A DNA stretch of 64,000 bases from CAIVAT01 sp037133475. Lineage in GTDB: Bacteria > Bacteroidota > Bacteroidia > Bacteroidales > FEN-979. The DNA is taken from contig JBAXOB010000002.1 of the NCBI GenBank assembly GCA_037133475.1, forward strand, positions 148,171 through 212,170, written 5' to 3'. The position numbers were made by a program, and so were the translations under genes. The notes beneath the pieces are model-generated. The model made no database searches and was not told the origin of the DNA. It saw only the letters and a list, made by a program, of their open reading frames with translations. The first letter of the stretch is position 1, and each line of letters opens with the position of its first letter. Shown piece by piece: positions 8,964-18,944 of the stretch.

Positions 8964-9534
8964 GATATGTTTTGCCCAGGAAATACCCCCTTGACTAGCT
9001 GAAAAAACAGTTAGAGAGAGATATTGCCTGCAAAGTTATAAATAATTCTCTGGGATTCTTTTTTCTTCTCCGGGAAAATGAACCATAAGTCACGTACAAA
9101 AATAAATCAATTCATTATTTACTATTGACTTTCAGCATTTTAGTTTGTATATTTGGGCTAATCAATCTGTTGTTCAACAATAACCCATACTGCCATTTTT
9201 CGTCCCGCAGGTGAGTCATCATGTTAGGTTCCGGTTTTCCGGTCCAACATATCCATCTGATTTTCTTATACATAAAAACCTGAATGACACCTGTTTTCTC
9301 TGATTTTATAACTGAATTAAATTTTAACCACCATGACCCAATGAAGGCACAATGCACACAAGGAATCTCGTGTTGAACATAGTGTAAATCATTGTTTTAT
9401 TAGTGGTTATATTAAACGCATAATTATGGAACAGGATTCTTTTGAAAAATGATAATATTTTACCGGATCCATGGTTTGCGATTCCTGAAAATGATGTGAA
9501 TTTTCATAATATCCTCACTTAAATTGACCGAAAA
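8964..9534. other. 571-base intergenic region, no convincing gene
   Basis: AT-rich stretch between the divergent acyl-CoA ligase and the coiled-coil membrane protein. It holds a -7 box for the ligase (9031-9038). A minus-strand open frame of 80 codons (9115-9357, containing MYKKIRWICWTG) has no recognisable family and no promoter, so I do not call it. Nothing else was seen. Confidence 0.5.
9031..9038 (-). promoter_or_regulatory. Promoter -7 box for the acyl-CoA ligase
   Basis: Minus strand TAACTTTG matches TAnnTTTG and lies 67 bases upstream of the ligase start. No good -33 TTTG was found at the expected distance. Confidence 0.4.
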
Positions 9535-10332
9535 ATGAAAAAACTAGCAGCATTATTGGTAATTGTATTACTCGTTGGACAGGTAAAGGCCCAACCCACC
9601 GAATTTCTTCCACAGAAAGATTTCCGGGTGGAAAAACAGAAGATCTACGAGGGAATTAATGCCTCCAGGAGGCAGCTGACCGAAATCAGGCAGGCAGATG
9701 TAAAAATGAGGCAATCGCTCGACAGCCTGAAACATGTGATCGTTGTATACTCGGGACAACTGACCGTTGCGGCCGATTCTCTGGCAAAAACCACCATCCG
9801 GCTGAATGCCCTTCAGGAGAAGGTCAATAGTGAAAAGGTCCTTCCCCGCGGCCTTCGTATTCTGTTTCTGCTGATTCTGCTGCTCCTGTTTGTCCTGGTT
9901 TTTATCCTCCTGTATATGATCCATCGGAAAGCCGGGCTGAAATTTGATTCGCTCTCGGCTCTCGATGCAAAAACCAACGAAAGGCTGGCAGATGTGTCGA
10001 AAACTGCGAAAACCGACATTCAGGTTTGCCGGGATCTTGTTTTAAATACAACCAATGAGATGGATCAGCGGATTGAATCAGGCCTGAATGCACTCGAAGT
10101 AAAACATGGGCAGCTTGAATCGCAGATAACCGAAAAAACGGCCGGAATCGATGCCCTGCTTCAATCCGCAGGCAAGGAAATTGCCGCCCTGAAAGAGGTT
10201 CAGGCAAACGGTCTGAAAAACCTTGAAGAGAAGCTGAACAGCCTGCTTCAGAATGCTGAAAATCAATCAAGGGCGTTGACGGACCAGGTTGCAAAGATCG
10301 AAGGGGAAATTCTCCGTATGAAAGGAAAATAA
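9535..10332 (+). CDS. Membrane-anchored coiled-coil protein of unknown function
   Basis: 265 residues. A signal peptide (MKKLAALLVIVLLVGQVKAQ) is followed by a heptad-rich segment (about 30-95), a strongly hydrophobic span (about 103-124, LRILFLLILLLLFVLVFILLYMI), and a second long coiled coil to the C terminus (KTNERLADVSKTAKTDIQ, QRIESGLNALEVKHGQLES, NLEEKLNSLLQNAENQSRAL). The layout predicts a periplasmic coil and a cytoplasmic coil joined by one span, as in structural or signalling scaffolds. I do not recognise the family. It appears monocistronic. Confidence 0.7.
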   Translation: MKKLAALLVIVLLVGQVKAQPTEFLPQKDFRVEKQKIYEGINASRRQLTEIRQADVKMRQSLDSLKHVIVVYSGQLTVAADSLAKTTIRLNALQEKVNSEKVLPRGLRILFLLILLLLFVLVFILLYMIHRKAGLKFDSLSALDAKTNERLADVSKTAKTDIQVCRDLVLNTTNEMDQRIESGLNALEVKHGQLESQITEKTAGIDALLQSAGKEIAALKEVQANGLKNLEEKLNSLLQNAENQSRALTDQVAKIEGEILRMKGK

Positions 10333-10408
10333 CAGGATGAACCTGCAGGAAAACATCCCGGTAAGGATCACATAATGATTTTTATCCTGACAATTTCCTA
10401 ATATAAAA

Positions 10409-10440
10409 TTTGCTGATTTCAAATCCGCTTTATAATTTTG
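10409..10440 (+). promoter_or_regulatory. Bacteroidetes-type promoter (TTTG-N20-TAATTTTG)
   Basis: TTTG at 10409-10412 and TAATTTTG at 10433-10440, 20 bases apart, sit 37 bases upstream of the beta-helix gene start. This is among the best consensus matches in the window. Confidence 0.7.
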
Positions 10441-10477
10441 TATCTGAAACATTACAATCCTTCAGAAAAACAGCGTC

Positions 10478-11899
10478 ATGAAGAGACTAATCCCTTTTAT
10501 GATGTCGGTATTGGCCGGCATTTCCGGCCTTGCTGCCGTACTTCACGTGCCACAGCAGTATTCGACGATTCAGGCAGCGATCAATGCAGCCGTAAATGGC
10601 GATACGGTGCTTGTTTCACCGGGAACCTATCATGAAAACATACAATTCAGGGGAAAAGGGATAACGCTTGCCAGTTTTTATCTTACCACCCATGATACCG
10701 CCTATATCGATGCCACCGTGATAAACGGCAGCCAGCCGGTTCATGCGGATACCGCCAGTTGCGTGATCATAAGGGGCAGCGGCCTGGCAACCAGCAATGA
10801 TTCAACCGCCGCGCTGATAGGCTTCAAAATTACAGGCGGTACAGGTACCCGCTGGGAGGATGAACATGGTCCCGGCAGCTGGTACCGCGAAGGCGGCGGG
10901 ATCCTGGTGCAGTATCTTTCACCGCGGATCGGCTTCAACCATATCACCTTCAACAAGGCTACGTCGCTGGTGAATTGCGTCAGTGCCGGCGGAGGGGCGA
11001 TACGCTGCGGCGACGGGAACCCAAAAATTTTCAACAATATAATTGACAACAACCAGGGTCGTTACGGCGGTGCCCTGGTCTTCAACTTTTCGGGTGCGGT
11101 CATTAAAAACAATATCATTGCCGGCAATACCGGAGGTGAAGATTTCGGCGGGGGAGGCATCTGGGCCTATGGTTCCGACGGTTTGAGCCGTCCCGGGATC
11201 GTGGAGAACAACACCATCGTCAACAATGCAAGTACCACGGTCGGCGGGGGAATACGGGCCTGGAGCACCACCATGTCGATCCGGAATACGATCCTTTGGG
11301 GGAATACAGCCCCGACAGGACCCCAGATCAATTACTCAGGAACCGCACCGGTAGTGCGGTACAGCGACGTCCAGGGCGGATACACAGGGTCGGGAAATCT
11401 CAACGTCACCCCCCTGTTCGGGGCCCAGAACTACTATCTTGCCGCCACGAGCCCGTGTATCGACAAAGGCGATTCGACGGCGGTTTACAATGATCCTCAG
11501 GATCCCCTGAACCCGGGAATGGCCCTGCCGCCGGCAAAAGGCACGATCCGCAACGATATGGGCGCCTATGGCGGGAACGGAAGCGCCGCTATGGCAGGGA
11601 TCCCTACGATCTATGCCTCGGCAGTCGATTTATTTGCGCCCGGTTCCGCGTCGTTGAAAGTATACCCCAATCCTTGCCGTGATTTCCTGGTGGCCGGATA
11701 CAGGCAACCCGGACCGGGGATGGTAACAGCGCGCGTTTTCAACTCAGATGGAAAAATCGCGCTATCCATCCCTGCCACTTGGGTAACCACGGGAAACCAT
11801 TCTCTGAAAATTGCGGTTGCGAACCTGCCCCCCGGGACATACCTGTTGAGCCTTGAAACGGAAGGCGTTATAAAGAGCTGTCTCTTTGTAAAACAGTAA
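10478..11899 (+). CDS. Secreted right-handed beta-helix protein with T9SS sorting domain
   Basis: 473 residues. A signal peptide (MKRLIPFMMSVLAGISGLAAV) leads directly into VPQQYSTIQAAINAAVNGDTVLVSPGTYHENI, the hallmark entry of pectate-lyase-like beta-helix proteins. Glycine/asparagine-rich coils follow (GGGILVQYLSPRIGFNHI, NNIIDNNQGRYGGAL, KNNIIAGNTGGEDFGGGG, VENNTIVNNAS), and then a choice-of-anchor-Q-like end (SPCIDKGDSTAVYNDPQD). The last about 80 residues (LKVYPNPCRDFLVAGY ... LPPGTYLLSLET) are the type A T9SS C-terminal domain. It is expected to be exported and attached to the cell surface. Enzymatic activity, if any, is unknown; many such proteins lack demonstrated lyase activity. Confidence 0.88.
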   Translation: MKRLIPFMMSVLAGISGLAAVLHVPQQYSTIQAAINAAVNGDTVLVSPGTYHENIQFRGKGITLASFYLTTHDTAYIDATVINGSQPVHADTASCVIIRGSGLATSNDSTAALIGFKITGGTGTRWEDEHGPGSWYREGGGILVQYLSPRIGFNHITFNKATSLVNCVSAGGGAIRCGDGNPKIFNNIIDNNQGRYGGALVFNFSGAVIKNNIIAGNTGGEDFGGGGIWAYGSDGLSRPGIVENNTIVNNASTTVGGGIRAWSTTMSIRNTILWGNTAPTGPQINYSGTAPVVRYSDVQGGYTGSGNLNVTPLFGAQNYYLAATSPCIDKGDSTAVYNDPQDPLNPGMALPPAKGTIRNDMGAYGGNGSAAMAGIPTIYASAVDLFAPGSASLKVYPNPCRDFLVAGYRQPGPGMVTARVFNSDGKIALSIPATWVTTGNHSLKIAVANLPPGTYLLSLETEGVIKSCLFVKQ

Positions 11900-11947
11900 C
11901 GCGATGCAGAACCAGCCTTTTTGACTGGAATTTCTTACTTTTATCCC

Positions 11948-12337
11948 ATGAATATTGAAGAACTCAGGGAATTCTGCCTCAGCCTGCCAGCAGTAACCGA
12001 AGATATTAAATGGGAAGAGCACCTGGCATTTTCAGTAGGCGGTAAAATTTTTTGCCTGACAAACCTTGACCCCCCGTTGAAGGTTGTCATGAAGGTGCCA
12101 GAAGATCAGTTTGATGAACTGACGGAGTCGGGGGAGATTATCCAGGCATCCCATTTTGCCCGAAGGCAATGGATGGCTGTCAACGATGAAAGCCGGTTCA
12201 GCCGAACGGAGTGGGAACATTACGTCGCCCAATCCTACAACCTGGTGAAATCAAAACTCACCAGGACCGTCAGGAACGGTATTGAAAACCTGCCGGACGG
12301 GACAGTCAGGGTAAACAAGCATGATGAAGCAAAATAA
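11948..12337 (+). CDS. MmcQ/YjbR-family protein
   Basis: 129 residues from MNIEELREFCLSLPAVTEDIKWEEHLAF. An ATG nine codons upstream (11921) exists but the family begins at this position. YjbR-like proteins are small alpha/beta CyaY-like folds, some reported to bind DNA; their cellular role is poorly known. Family features seen here are the WEEHLAFSVGGKIFCLTNLD and the C-terminal YVAQSYNLVKSKLTRTVR helix. Its 3' end overlaps the next gene by 17 bases. Confidence 0.85.
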   Translation: MNIEELREFCLSLPAVTEDIKWEEHLAFSVGGKIFCLTNLDPPLKVVMKVPEDQFDELTESGEIIQASHFARRQWMAVNDESRFSRTEWEHYVAQSYNLVKSKLTRTVRNGIENLPDGTVRVNKHDEAK

Positions 12338-12941
12338 CGTTCACGCGAACCAGCCGGTTTCAGCGATCATCCTGGCAGCAGGCAATTCGGTACGCATGGG
12401 CAGCCCCAAGGCGCAGCTTCCCTATGGCAACGGGAAAACCTTCGCACAGCAGGTTACCGGGAATTTCCTTGCCTATGGCTGTAAGCCTGTTATCCTGGTG
12501 GTGCAGGAGGGTGTTGATTTCTCCGGACTTCAAACTGAAAATCTTGTCGCCGTCATTAACCGGGCGGTGGAACGGGGCAGGTCATATTCCATCCATCTCG
12601 GTATGCAAGCCCTTCCCGCCGGCGTTAATTGCTTTATCCACAACATTGATAATCCCTTCCCCTCAACCGGTTTACTTGACAGGATGTTTGACGCTCTTCC
12701 TCCGGATGGTTATACGGTTCCCGTTTACCAGGGCAGGGGCGGGCATCCGATCCTGTTGGGAAGTAAAATGATACGAACGTTGCAGGGTCAATCCGAACCA
12801 GGGGATTTCCGGCAGGCAATCTCCGGTTTTGCAAGAATTGAGGTTCCCTGGCTTGATGGGCGCATCCTGTGGAATATCAATACCCCTGAGGAATATCAAC
12901 GGTTTCTTCTTTCCTCAGGGAATCAGGATAAGCTGGTTTGA
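12321..12941 (+). CDS. MobA/MocA-like nucleotidyltransferase
   Basis: 206 residues. The N-terminal NTP-transferase signature SAIILAAGNSVRMGSPKAQLPYG (residues 14-36) is the MobA-like glycosyltransferase-A fold, which joins CTP or GTP to molybdopterin. Later motifs NCFIHNIDNPFP and GGHPILLG also fit. Its position upstream of xdhC and a xanthine dehydrogenase suggests that it makes the cytosine dinucleotide cofactor of molybdenum hydroxylases (MocA-like), but the exact nucleotide cannot be told. It starts within the end of the yjbR-like gene, so the two may be co-transcribed. A second Met lies directly after the first; either could initiate. Confidence 0.82.
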   Translation: MMKQNNVHANQPVSAIILAAGNSVRMGSPKAQLPYGNGKTFAQQVTGNFLAYGCKPVILVVQEGVDFSGLQTENLVAVINRAVERGRSYSIHLGMQALPAGVNCFIHNIDNPFPSTGLLDRMFDALPPDGYTVPVYQGRGGHPILLGSKMIRTLQGQSEPGDFRQAISGFARIEVPWLDGRILWNINTPEEYQRFLLSSGNQDKLV

Positions 12942-13105
12942 GGCACAAAGATGCCAGGGTCTTCTCGGGGAATACATTTCATAAATCCATTACAGCAGGG
13001 TTTGTTTCAATAAAAATCAACACACACCCTGTTAATACCGGGACTCTGTATAAATATTGTAATTTTACATCAGGTTTAACACCGGTATTTCCCAATATTG
13101 TCGCT

Positions 13106-13873
13106 ATGGACCATTTTTTTCAAAAAGTCGAAGAGGTTATTTCAGGATCAATTCCTGCCGCGCTGTGTATCGTAGTGGAAACCCGTGGTTCCACCCCGCG
13201 CAAACAGGGAGCCAGGATGATCGTTTATCCCGACGGGTCGGTTTACGGCACGATCGGGGGCGGAAGCGTTGAAAAAGAGGTAACAGACATGGCCCTGAAA
13301 ATGATCCCTGCCGGACAGCCGGCAAAAGTTTCCTTCAACCTCGAGCAGGACCTGGGGATGCATTGCGGGGGAATGATGGAAGTTTACATTGAACCGCTGA
13401 TCCCCTTGAAAAAGCTGTTCATCTTCGGTGCGGGACATATCGGGAAGTCGCTGGCCGGGTTTGCCAGGGAGCTGAATTTTTCCGTCACCCTTTTTGACCC
13501 GAGGGACGAGATCTTCAGGGATGAAGCTTTCACGGGTTTCACCTGCGTCTGCGAAGATTTTATAAAGGCTGCCGGGGAGGCGGCTTTCGACGAAAACACC
13601 TTTATCGTCATTGTCACGCCAAAACATGTATCCGACGAAGACATCCTTGCCATTGCGGCCCGCCAACCCCACGCCTACCTGGGGATGATCGGCAGCACCC
13701 GGAAGGTGGAGATGCTGAAAAAAAGATTTGTGGCGGAACATATTCTCACGGAGGAGGAACTTTCGGGTATCGACATGCCGATCGGGATAAAGTTCAACGC
13801 TGAGACCCCGGCGGAAATCGCCATCAGCATCCTGGCTAAACTTATCGATGTGAGAAATACGGTAAAAAAGTGA
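13106..13873 (+). CDS. xdhC: XdhC-type molybdenum cofactor insertion/maturation protein
   Basis: 255 residues. XdhC-family proteins bind molybdenum cofactor, help its sulfuration and deliver it to xanthine dehydrogenase. The N-terminal XdhC/CoxI motif VVETRGSTPRKQGARMIVYPDGSVYGTIGGGSVEKEV is present, and the C-terminal Rossmann domain begins at KKLFIFGAGHIGKSLAG. The open frame extends 56 codons upstream, but that part is not family-like and MDHFFQKVEEVISG is the normal N-terminus. Its TGA overlaps the GTG start of the xanthine dehydrogenase (GTGA), a strong sign of translational coupling. TATAAATATT and TAATTTTA upstream may be a weak promoter. Confidence 0.9.
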   Translation: MDHFFQKVEEVISGSIPAALCIVVETRGSTPRKQGARMIVYPDGSVYGTIGGGSVEKEVTDMALKMIPAGQPAKVSFNLEQDLGMHCGGMMEVYIEPLIPLKKLFIFGAGHIGKSLAGFARELNFSVTLFDPRDEIFRDEAFTGFTCVCEDFIKAAGEAAFDENTFIVIVTPKHVSDEDILAIAARQPHAYLGMIGSTRKVEMLKKRFVAEHILTEEELSGIDMPIGIKFNAETPAEIAISILAKLIDVRNTVKK

Positions 13874-16800
13874 GCGGAATCCCTCATACCATCCGGTTCG
13901 TCCTCGATGATCGCATCATCGAACTTGATTTCCTGGGATCAAACGGGCTGAAACCAACTACAACGGTTTTGAATTACCTGCGCTCGTTACCCGGCCATAA
14001 AGGGACCAAGGAGGGGTGTGCGGAGGGTGACTGCGGCGCCTGCACCGTGGTGCTGGCCGAGCCGTCGACGGATGGCCGGCTGGATTACCACACGGTCGAC
14101 AGTTGCCTCGTTTTTCTTCCCATGATCCATGGGAAACAGCTGATCACCGTTGAGAACCTTGCCCTTCGACGTCAAAACCGGGTTGTGCTGCATCCTGTTC
14201 AGCGGCTTATGGTCGAATCAAACGGCAGTCAATGCGGCTTTTGCACACCCGGGATGGTGATGTCACTTTTCGGCCTGTTTAAAAACCATGACAACCCAAG
14301 CCGGGAGATCATCGAAGATGCACTTACAGGCAACCTCTGCCGTTGTACCGGGTACCAGTCCATTTTAGATGCTGCCGAGCAAACGGCTACCGAAACCCGT
14401 TCCGACCAATTCTCGGCCAATGAAGCCCTGATTGCAGGGATGCTTGAATCGATCAGGGAAAGTCAGCATACGATTGAATTGCGGACGCCGCACCAGACCT
14501 GGCTTAAACCTTTTACCCTTGACGAAGCCCTGCGCCTTCGAAGCGAACATCCGCTTGCGACCGTGATCAACGGCTCGACCGATGTTGCCCTGCGGCAAAC
14601 GAAACACCATGAGCTCCTGTCGCTGGTGATAGACCTTTCGGGCGTTGATGAGCTAAAATACTGCAGGGAGAAGGGTACCCATTTCGTGATCGGCGCCGGC
14701 CAGACCATGGAGCAGATTAAATCCTTCGCATCAGAAAAATTACCGGCCCTTCATAAGATCCTCAGCGTGTTCGGCTCCCTGCAGATCAGGCATGTTGCCA
14801 CCCTTGGCGGAAACATAGGCTCGGCCTCTCCTATCGGCGATACCCTGCCTCTACTGATCGCCTTCAGGGCTGAAATCGTACTGCAATCAATGCATTCGGA
14901 AAGAGTTATCGGCATCAGCGATTTTATTACAGGCTATCGCAAAACAAGACTTGAACCCGGTGAACTGATCACCGCTGTCCGCATTCCAAAACCGGGAGAT
15001 GACACGCGCATCGAATCCTACAAGATCTCCAAACGCACCGGGCTGGATATTTCAACCGTGAGCGCCGCCTTCAGCCTGACTCTCCGCGACGGCATGGTCG
15101 CTGAATCCGTACTGGTTTACGGGGGCATGGCGGAAATGCCGAAAAGGGCACTGCATACCGAAGCCTTCCTGGCAGGGCGGGAGTGGAATTTCCAGGTCGT
15201 CAACCAGGCGATGGCCATCCTGGAAGATGAGTTTACCCCTATTTCCGACGCCCGGGCGGGAGCCACTTACCGGAAGATTGCCGGGAGCCGCCTGCTGCTC
15301 AAATTTTTCACGAACACTTCACCGCTTCACGACCGGGTGACCCGTAGGGCGGGGAAGACCGGATCCTTATCTGCGGTTGATGATACCTGCGCGAAACATG
15401 TCACCGGCGAATCGGTTTTCATCGGCGATATCGAGGGAAACGGGCAACTGCTCACGGGGAGGGTGGTTTACAGCAAACAGGCCCATGCCGTGCTGAAAAA
15501 CATCGATATTTCAAAGGCATTGCAGGTTAAAGGGGTTAAAACCATCCTGACGGCCAGGGATATTCCCGGTGAAAACCAGATGGGAGCCGTGGTCAGCGAC
15601 GAACCCTGCCTGGCCGAAAAGGAGGTTTTCTTTATCGGGCAGGCCATCGCGCTCATTGCAGCGGAGAATGAAGAGGCCGCTGTCGAGGCGGAAAGGCTGA
15701 TCACCATTGATTACGAACCCCTGCCGGCCATCCTCGATATTGAATCGGCCATGGCCGCCAGCAACAGCCTTGCCCCCCAACGGAAAATAGTTCGCGGCAA
15801 CCCTGATGAAGTCCTGGCCATGGCGCCGCATCTCTTCACCGGCGAATTGAAAACAGGCGCCCAGGAACACTGGTATCTCGAAACGCAGTCGGCCATGGCA
15901 GTACCTGGCGAAGGAAAAGAGATGATGATGCACTCCTCCACCCAGAACCCGGCTGAAACCCAGGCCATCGTGGCTGAAGTACTCGGCATCTCGAAAAACG
16001 AGGTTGAAGTAGAGGTAAAACGCATCGGAGGCGCATTCGGAGGCAAAGAGACCCAGGGAAACCATGTGGCTGCCTGGTCGGCACTGCTGGCCAATGCAAC
16101 ACGCCAGCCAGTCAGGATCCAGCTGTGCCGCGATGATGACCAGATCATGACCGGCAAACGGCACCGGTTCCTTTCGCGCTACAGCGTGGGGTTTGACGAC
16201 GAAGGCAGGATCCTCGCTTACAAGGTTGAGCTGAATTCTGATGCGGGCTCATCCACCGATTTGTCGAAGGCCATCCTCGAAAGGGCCATGCTGCATGCCG
16301 ATAATGCCTACTTCCTGCCGCACGTGCAGATAACCGGCCGGGCATGGAAGACCAACCTCCCGTCAAATACGGCTTTCCGTGGTTTCGGTGGCCCGCAGGG
16401 AATGGCCGTTATTGAAAACGCCATCGACAGGATTGCCCGGTACCTTAAAAAAGATACCGCCGCCATCCGGCGCCTGAACTTTTACAGGCTTGATGTGTAC
16501 AATCCGACACCCTACGGCCAGGAGGTGGAAAACAACCATCTCGAACGGATGTTTAATGACCTGATGACCTCCTCCGGTTACGAACAGAGAAGAAAAGCCA
16601 TAGACAAGTTCAATGCTGAAAATCATCTCTATAAAAAGGGGATGGCCCTTACCCCGGTTAAATTCGGAATCTCCTTCACCACATCGTTCCTCAACCAGGC
16701 CGGGGCCCTGGTCAACATTTATACCGACGGCACGGTGCTGGTTAACCATGGCGGCACGGAGATGGGACAGGGGCTGCACACCAAAATCGTACAGATCGCC

Positions 16801-17661
16801 TCCTCGGAACTGGGCATCTCTCCCGGAACTGTAAAAGTGAACGCCACCAACACCTCGAAAGTTCCAAACACATCGCCCACCGCGGCCTCCACAGGCAGTG
16901 ACCTGAATGGCATGGCGGTGAAAAATGCCATCGATATCCTGAAGGCCAGACTTAGCAGGGTGGCGGCAGGTGAATTAACGGATCAATGCCCGGGAAAAAT
17001 TTTCCTGCCCGAAAACATGGCGTTTGATAATAACCAGGTCTTTGACCGGCATGAACCCAACGAAAAAATCGCATTCAGCCGCCTGTGCGACCTTGCCCGC
17101 ATGCGCCAGGTGAGCCTGAGCAGCACCGGTTATTATAAGACCCCGGGGATCTTTTTTGACAGGGAGGCCGGGCAGGGAAACCCTTTCCACTATTTTGCCT
17201 TTGGAATGGCGGTATCGGAGGTCATCACCGATACCCTCACAGGGGCCCATACCCTTCTGAGAACCGATATCCTGCATGATGTGGGCGATTCGATCCATGA
17301 AGCCATCGACCGTGGCCAGATCGAAGGAGGCTTTATCCAGGGCATGGGCTGGTGCACAACCGAAGAGATCAAATGGGACCGCAACGGCAACCTGCTGACC
17401 CATTCACCCGACACTTACAAAATCCCTGCCATTCTGGATATTCCCCTGGATTTCAGGGTTGATCTCCTCAAAGATGCACCCAACCCTGGAACCATCCGCA
17501 GGAGCAAAGCCGTTGGAGAACCGCCCTTTATGCTGGGATTGTCGGTATGGCTTGCTATCAAGGATTCCATTTCAGCCATCGCGAATCATGAGAGGGAACC
17601 TGAGTTTTCGCTGCCCGCCACCGGGGAGGTGATCCTGCTTTCAGCAGAAAAAATAAAATAA
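13870..17661 (+). CDS. xdh: Single-chain xanthine dehydrogenase (2Fe-2S, FAD and Moco domains fused)
   Basis: 1263 residues with a GTG start. Oxidises hypoxanthine and xanthine, passing electrons from molybdenum via 2Fe-2S centres to FAD. Order: plant-type 2Fe-2S (C50, C55, C58), second 2Fe-2S (QCGFCTPGM, LCRCTGY), FAD domain (about 190-480; LGGNIGSASPIGD), then molybdopterin domains (about 520-1250). Residues matching the bovine active site are present: E727 (FGGKETQ), R805 (LERAML), F839 (FRGFGGPQ), F936-T937 (ISFT) and E1217 (VGEPP). This argues for a true purine hydroxylase. Bacterial enzymes are more often split into two or three subunits. The GTG overlaps the xdhC stop, and ygeY follows after 84 bases. 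Confidence 0.95.
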   Translation: MSGIPHTIRFVLDDRIIELDFLGSNGLKPTTTVLNYLRSLPGHKGTKEGCAEGDCGACTVVLAEPSTDGRLDYHTVDSCLVFLPMIHGKQLITVENLALRRQNRVVLHPVQRLMVESNGSQCGFCTPGMVMSLFGLFKNHDNPSREIIEDALTGNLCRCTGYQSILDAAEQTATETRSDQFSANEALIAGMLESIRESQHTIELRTPHQTWLKPFTLDEALRLRSEHPLATVINGSTDVALRQTKHHELLSLVIDLSGVDELKYCREKGTHFVIGAGQTMEQIKSFASEKLPALHKILSVFGSLQIRHVATLGGNIGSASPIGDTLPLLIAFRAEIVLQSMHSERVIGISDFITGYRKTRLEPGELITAVRIPKPGDDTRIESYKISKRTGLDISTVSAAFSLTLRDGMVAESVLVYGGMAEMPKRALHTEAFLAGREWNFQVVNQAMAILEDEFTPISDARAGATYRKIAGSRLLLKFFTNTSPLHDRVTRRAGKTGSLSAVDDTCAKHVTGESVFIGDIEGNGQLLTGRVVYSKQAHAVLKNIDISKALQVKGVKTILTARDIPGENQMGAVVSDEPCLAEKEVFFIGQAIALIAAENEEAAVEAERLITIDYEPLPAILDIESAMAASNSLAPQRKIVRGNPDEVLAMAPHLFTGELKTGAQEHWYLETQSAMAVPGEGKEMMMHSSTQNPAETQAIVAEVLGISKNEVEVEVKRIGGAFGGKETQGNHVAAWSALLANATRQPVRIQLCRDDDQIMTGKRHRFLSRYSVGFDDEGRILAYKVELNSDAGSSTDLSKAILERAMLHADNAYFLPHVQITGRAWKTNLPSNTAFRGFGGPQGMAVIENAIDRIARYLKKDTAAIRRLNFYRLDVYNPTPYGQEVENNHLERMFNDLMTSSGYEQRRKAIDKFNAENHLYKKGMALTPVKFGISFTTSFLNQAGALVNIYTDGTVLVNHGGTEMGQGLHTKIVQIASSELGISPGTVKVNATNTSKVPNTSPTAASTGSDLNGMAVKNAIDILKARLSRVAAGELTDQCPGKIFLPENMAFDNNQVFDRHEPNEKIAFSRLCDLARMRQVSLSSTGYYKTPGIFFDREAGQGNPFHYFAFGMAVSEVITDTLTGAHTLLRTDILHDVGDSIHEAIDRGQIEGGFIQGMGWCTTEEIKWDRNGNLLTHSPDTYKIPAILDIPLDFRVDLLKDAPNPGTIRRSKAVGEPPFMLGLSVWLAIKDSISAIANHEREPEFSLPATGEVILLSAEKIK

Positions 17662-17745
17662 AAGTGAAATACTTCCGGTAATCAGGAGCTGCTTTTTACG
17701 TTAAGAAGTCACACCCTGAACCAAAAACCAATACTTGTCCAAACT

Positions 17746-18939
17746 ATGAAAGATATCTTACTAAAGATCAACGAACTTGCAACGAGATACGAAGAAAGCA
17801 CCGCCAATAACCTCTCCAGGCTGGTGAAGATCAAATCGCTCAGCACTGCCGAAAAAGCCGTGGCACTGGAGCTGAAGCGCCAGATGGAGGAAGCCGGCTT
17901 TGATGAAGTCAGGATTGACGGGTTGGGAAATGTAATCGGCAGGATCGGGAACGGGAAGAAGATCCTGGCCTTTGATGGCCATATCGACACCGTTGACACC
18001 GGCAACCTGGCCAACTGGAGCAGCGATCCCTTTTCGGGTGAGATCAAGGAGGGCTTTGTTCATGGCCGGGGAACCGTTGACCAGAAAGGCGGCCCGGCGG
18101 CATTTGTCACCGCAGGGCGCATCCTTAAGGAACTTGCCTTCGACCGCGACCTGACGATATACTTCACCGGGACCGTCATCGAAGAGGATTGCGACGGGTT
18201 ATGCTGGAAATACCTGGTGGAGGTAGAGAAGATCATCCCCGATTTCGTGGTGATCACCGAACCCACGAACCTCAACATTTACCGCGGCCACCGTGGCAGG
18301 ATGGAGATCTCCGTGACCTTTACGGGCATCTCCTCGCACGGCTCCGCGCCCGAACGTGGCAAAAACGCGATCTACATGGCCTCGCGGGCATGCCTTGAGG
18401 TGGAAAAGCTGAATGAACGCCTCAAATCCGACGATTTCCTCGGCAAGGGCAGCGTGACCATCTCGGAATTCGTTTCGGGAAGTCCCTCCCTGTGCGCCGT
18501 AGCCGATTATGCCCGGATTCATCTCGACAGGCGGCTTACCTGGGGCGAAACCAAAGAATCGGCGGTGGCCGAGATCATGGAGATCGTAAAGGATACGGAT
18601 GCCAGGGTCGAAGTGCTGCAATATGAAGAAACGACTTACACAGGCCTGCGTTACGGCATGGAGAAATACTATCCCACCTGGAAAATCGAGGAGGATCATC
18701 ACCTGGTGGTGCGCGCACAGGAGGCCTTTGCCGGGCTCTTCGACAGGGAACCTCTTACCGATAAATGGACCTTCTCGACCAACGGTGTCACCATCAATGG
18801 CTATTATAAGATCCCGTGCATCGGGTTCGGCCCCGGCGACGAGGTGCTGGCCCATGCCCCCAACGAAAAGGTGCCGGTGGGCGACCTGGTCACCGCCTCG
18901 GCCTTTTACGCCGCACTGGCCTTTTACCTGTCGGAATAA
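17746..18939 (+). CDS. ygeY: YgeY-family M20 metallohydrolase of the purine/selenium cluster
   Basis: 397 residues, the usual length. An M20-type zinc hydrolase expected to cleave a ureido or amide intermediate of purine breakdown. Metal-binding motifs are FDGHIDTVDTG, HGRGTVDQKGG (bridging Asp) and VIEEDCDGLCW (catalytic Glu and metal Glu); the dimerisation domain contains GRMEISVTFTGISSHGSAPERGKNAI. Overall it closely resembles YgeY of the ygeW-ygeX-ygeY-hyuA group. It lies between the xanthine dehydrogenase and ygeW, which supports the assignment. The exact substrate is unproven. Confidence 0.9.
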   Translation: MKDILLKINELATRYEESTANNLSRLVKIKSLSTAEKAVALELKRQMEEAGFDEVRIDGLGNVIGRIGNGKKILAFDGHIDTVDTGNLANWSSDPFSGEIKEGFVHGRGTVDQKGGPAAFVTAGRILKELAFDRDLTIYFTGTVIEEDCDGLCWKYLVEVEKIIPDFVVITEPTNLNIYRGHRGRMEISVTFTGISSHGSAPERGKNAIYMASRACLEVEKLNERLKSDDFLGKGSVTISEFVSGSPSLCAVADYARIHLDRRLTWGETKESAVAEIMEIVKDTDARVEVLQYEETTYTGLRYGMEKYYPTWKIEEDHHLVVRAQEAFAGLFDREPLTDKWTFSTNGVTINGYYKIPCIGFGPGDEVLAHAPNEKVPVGDLVTASAFYAALAFYLSE

Positions 18940-18944
18940 TCAAC

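Noticed and set aside
9115..9357. Minus-strand frame of 80 codons with MYKKIRWICWTGKPEPNM
   Set aside because: No family resemblance, no promoter, and it lies alone in an AT-rich intergenic stretch; it may be a remnant but cannot be supported.
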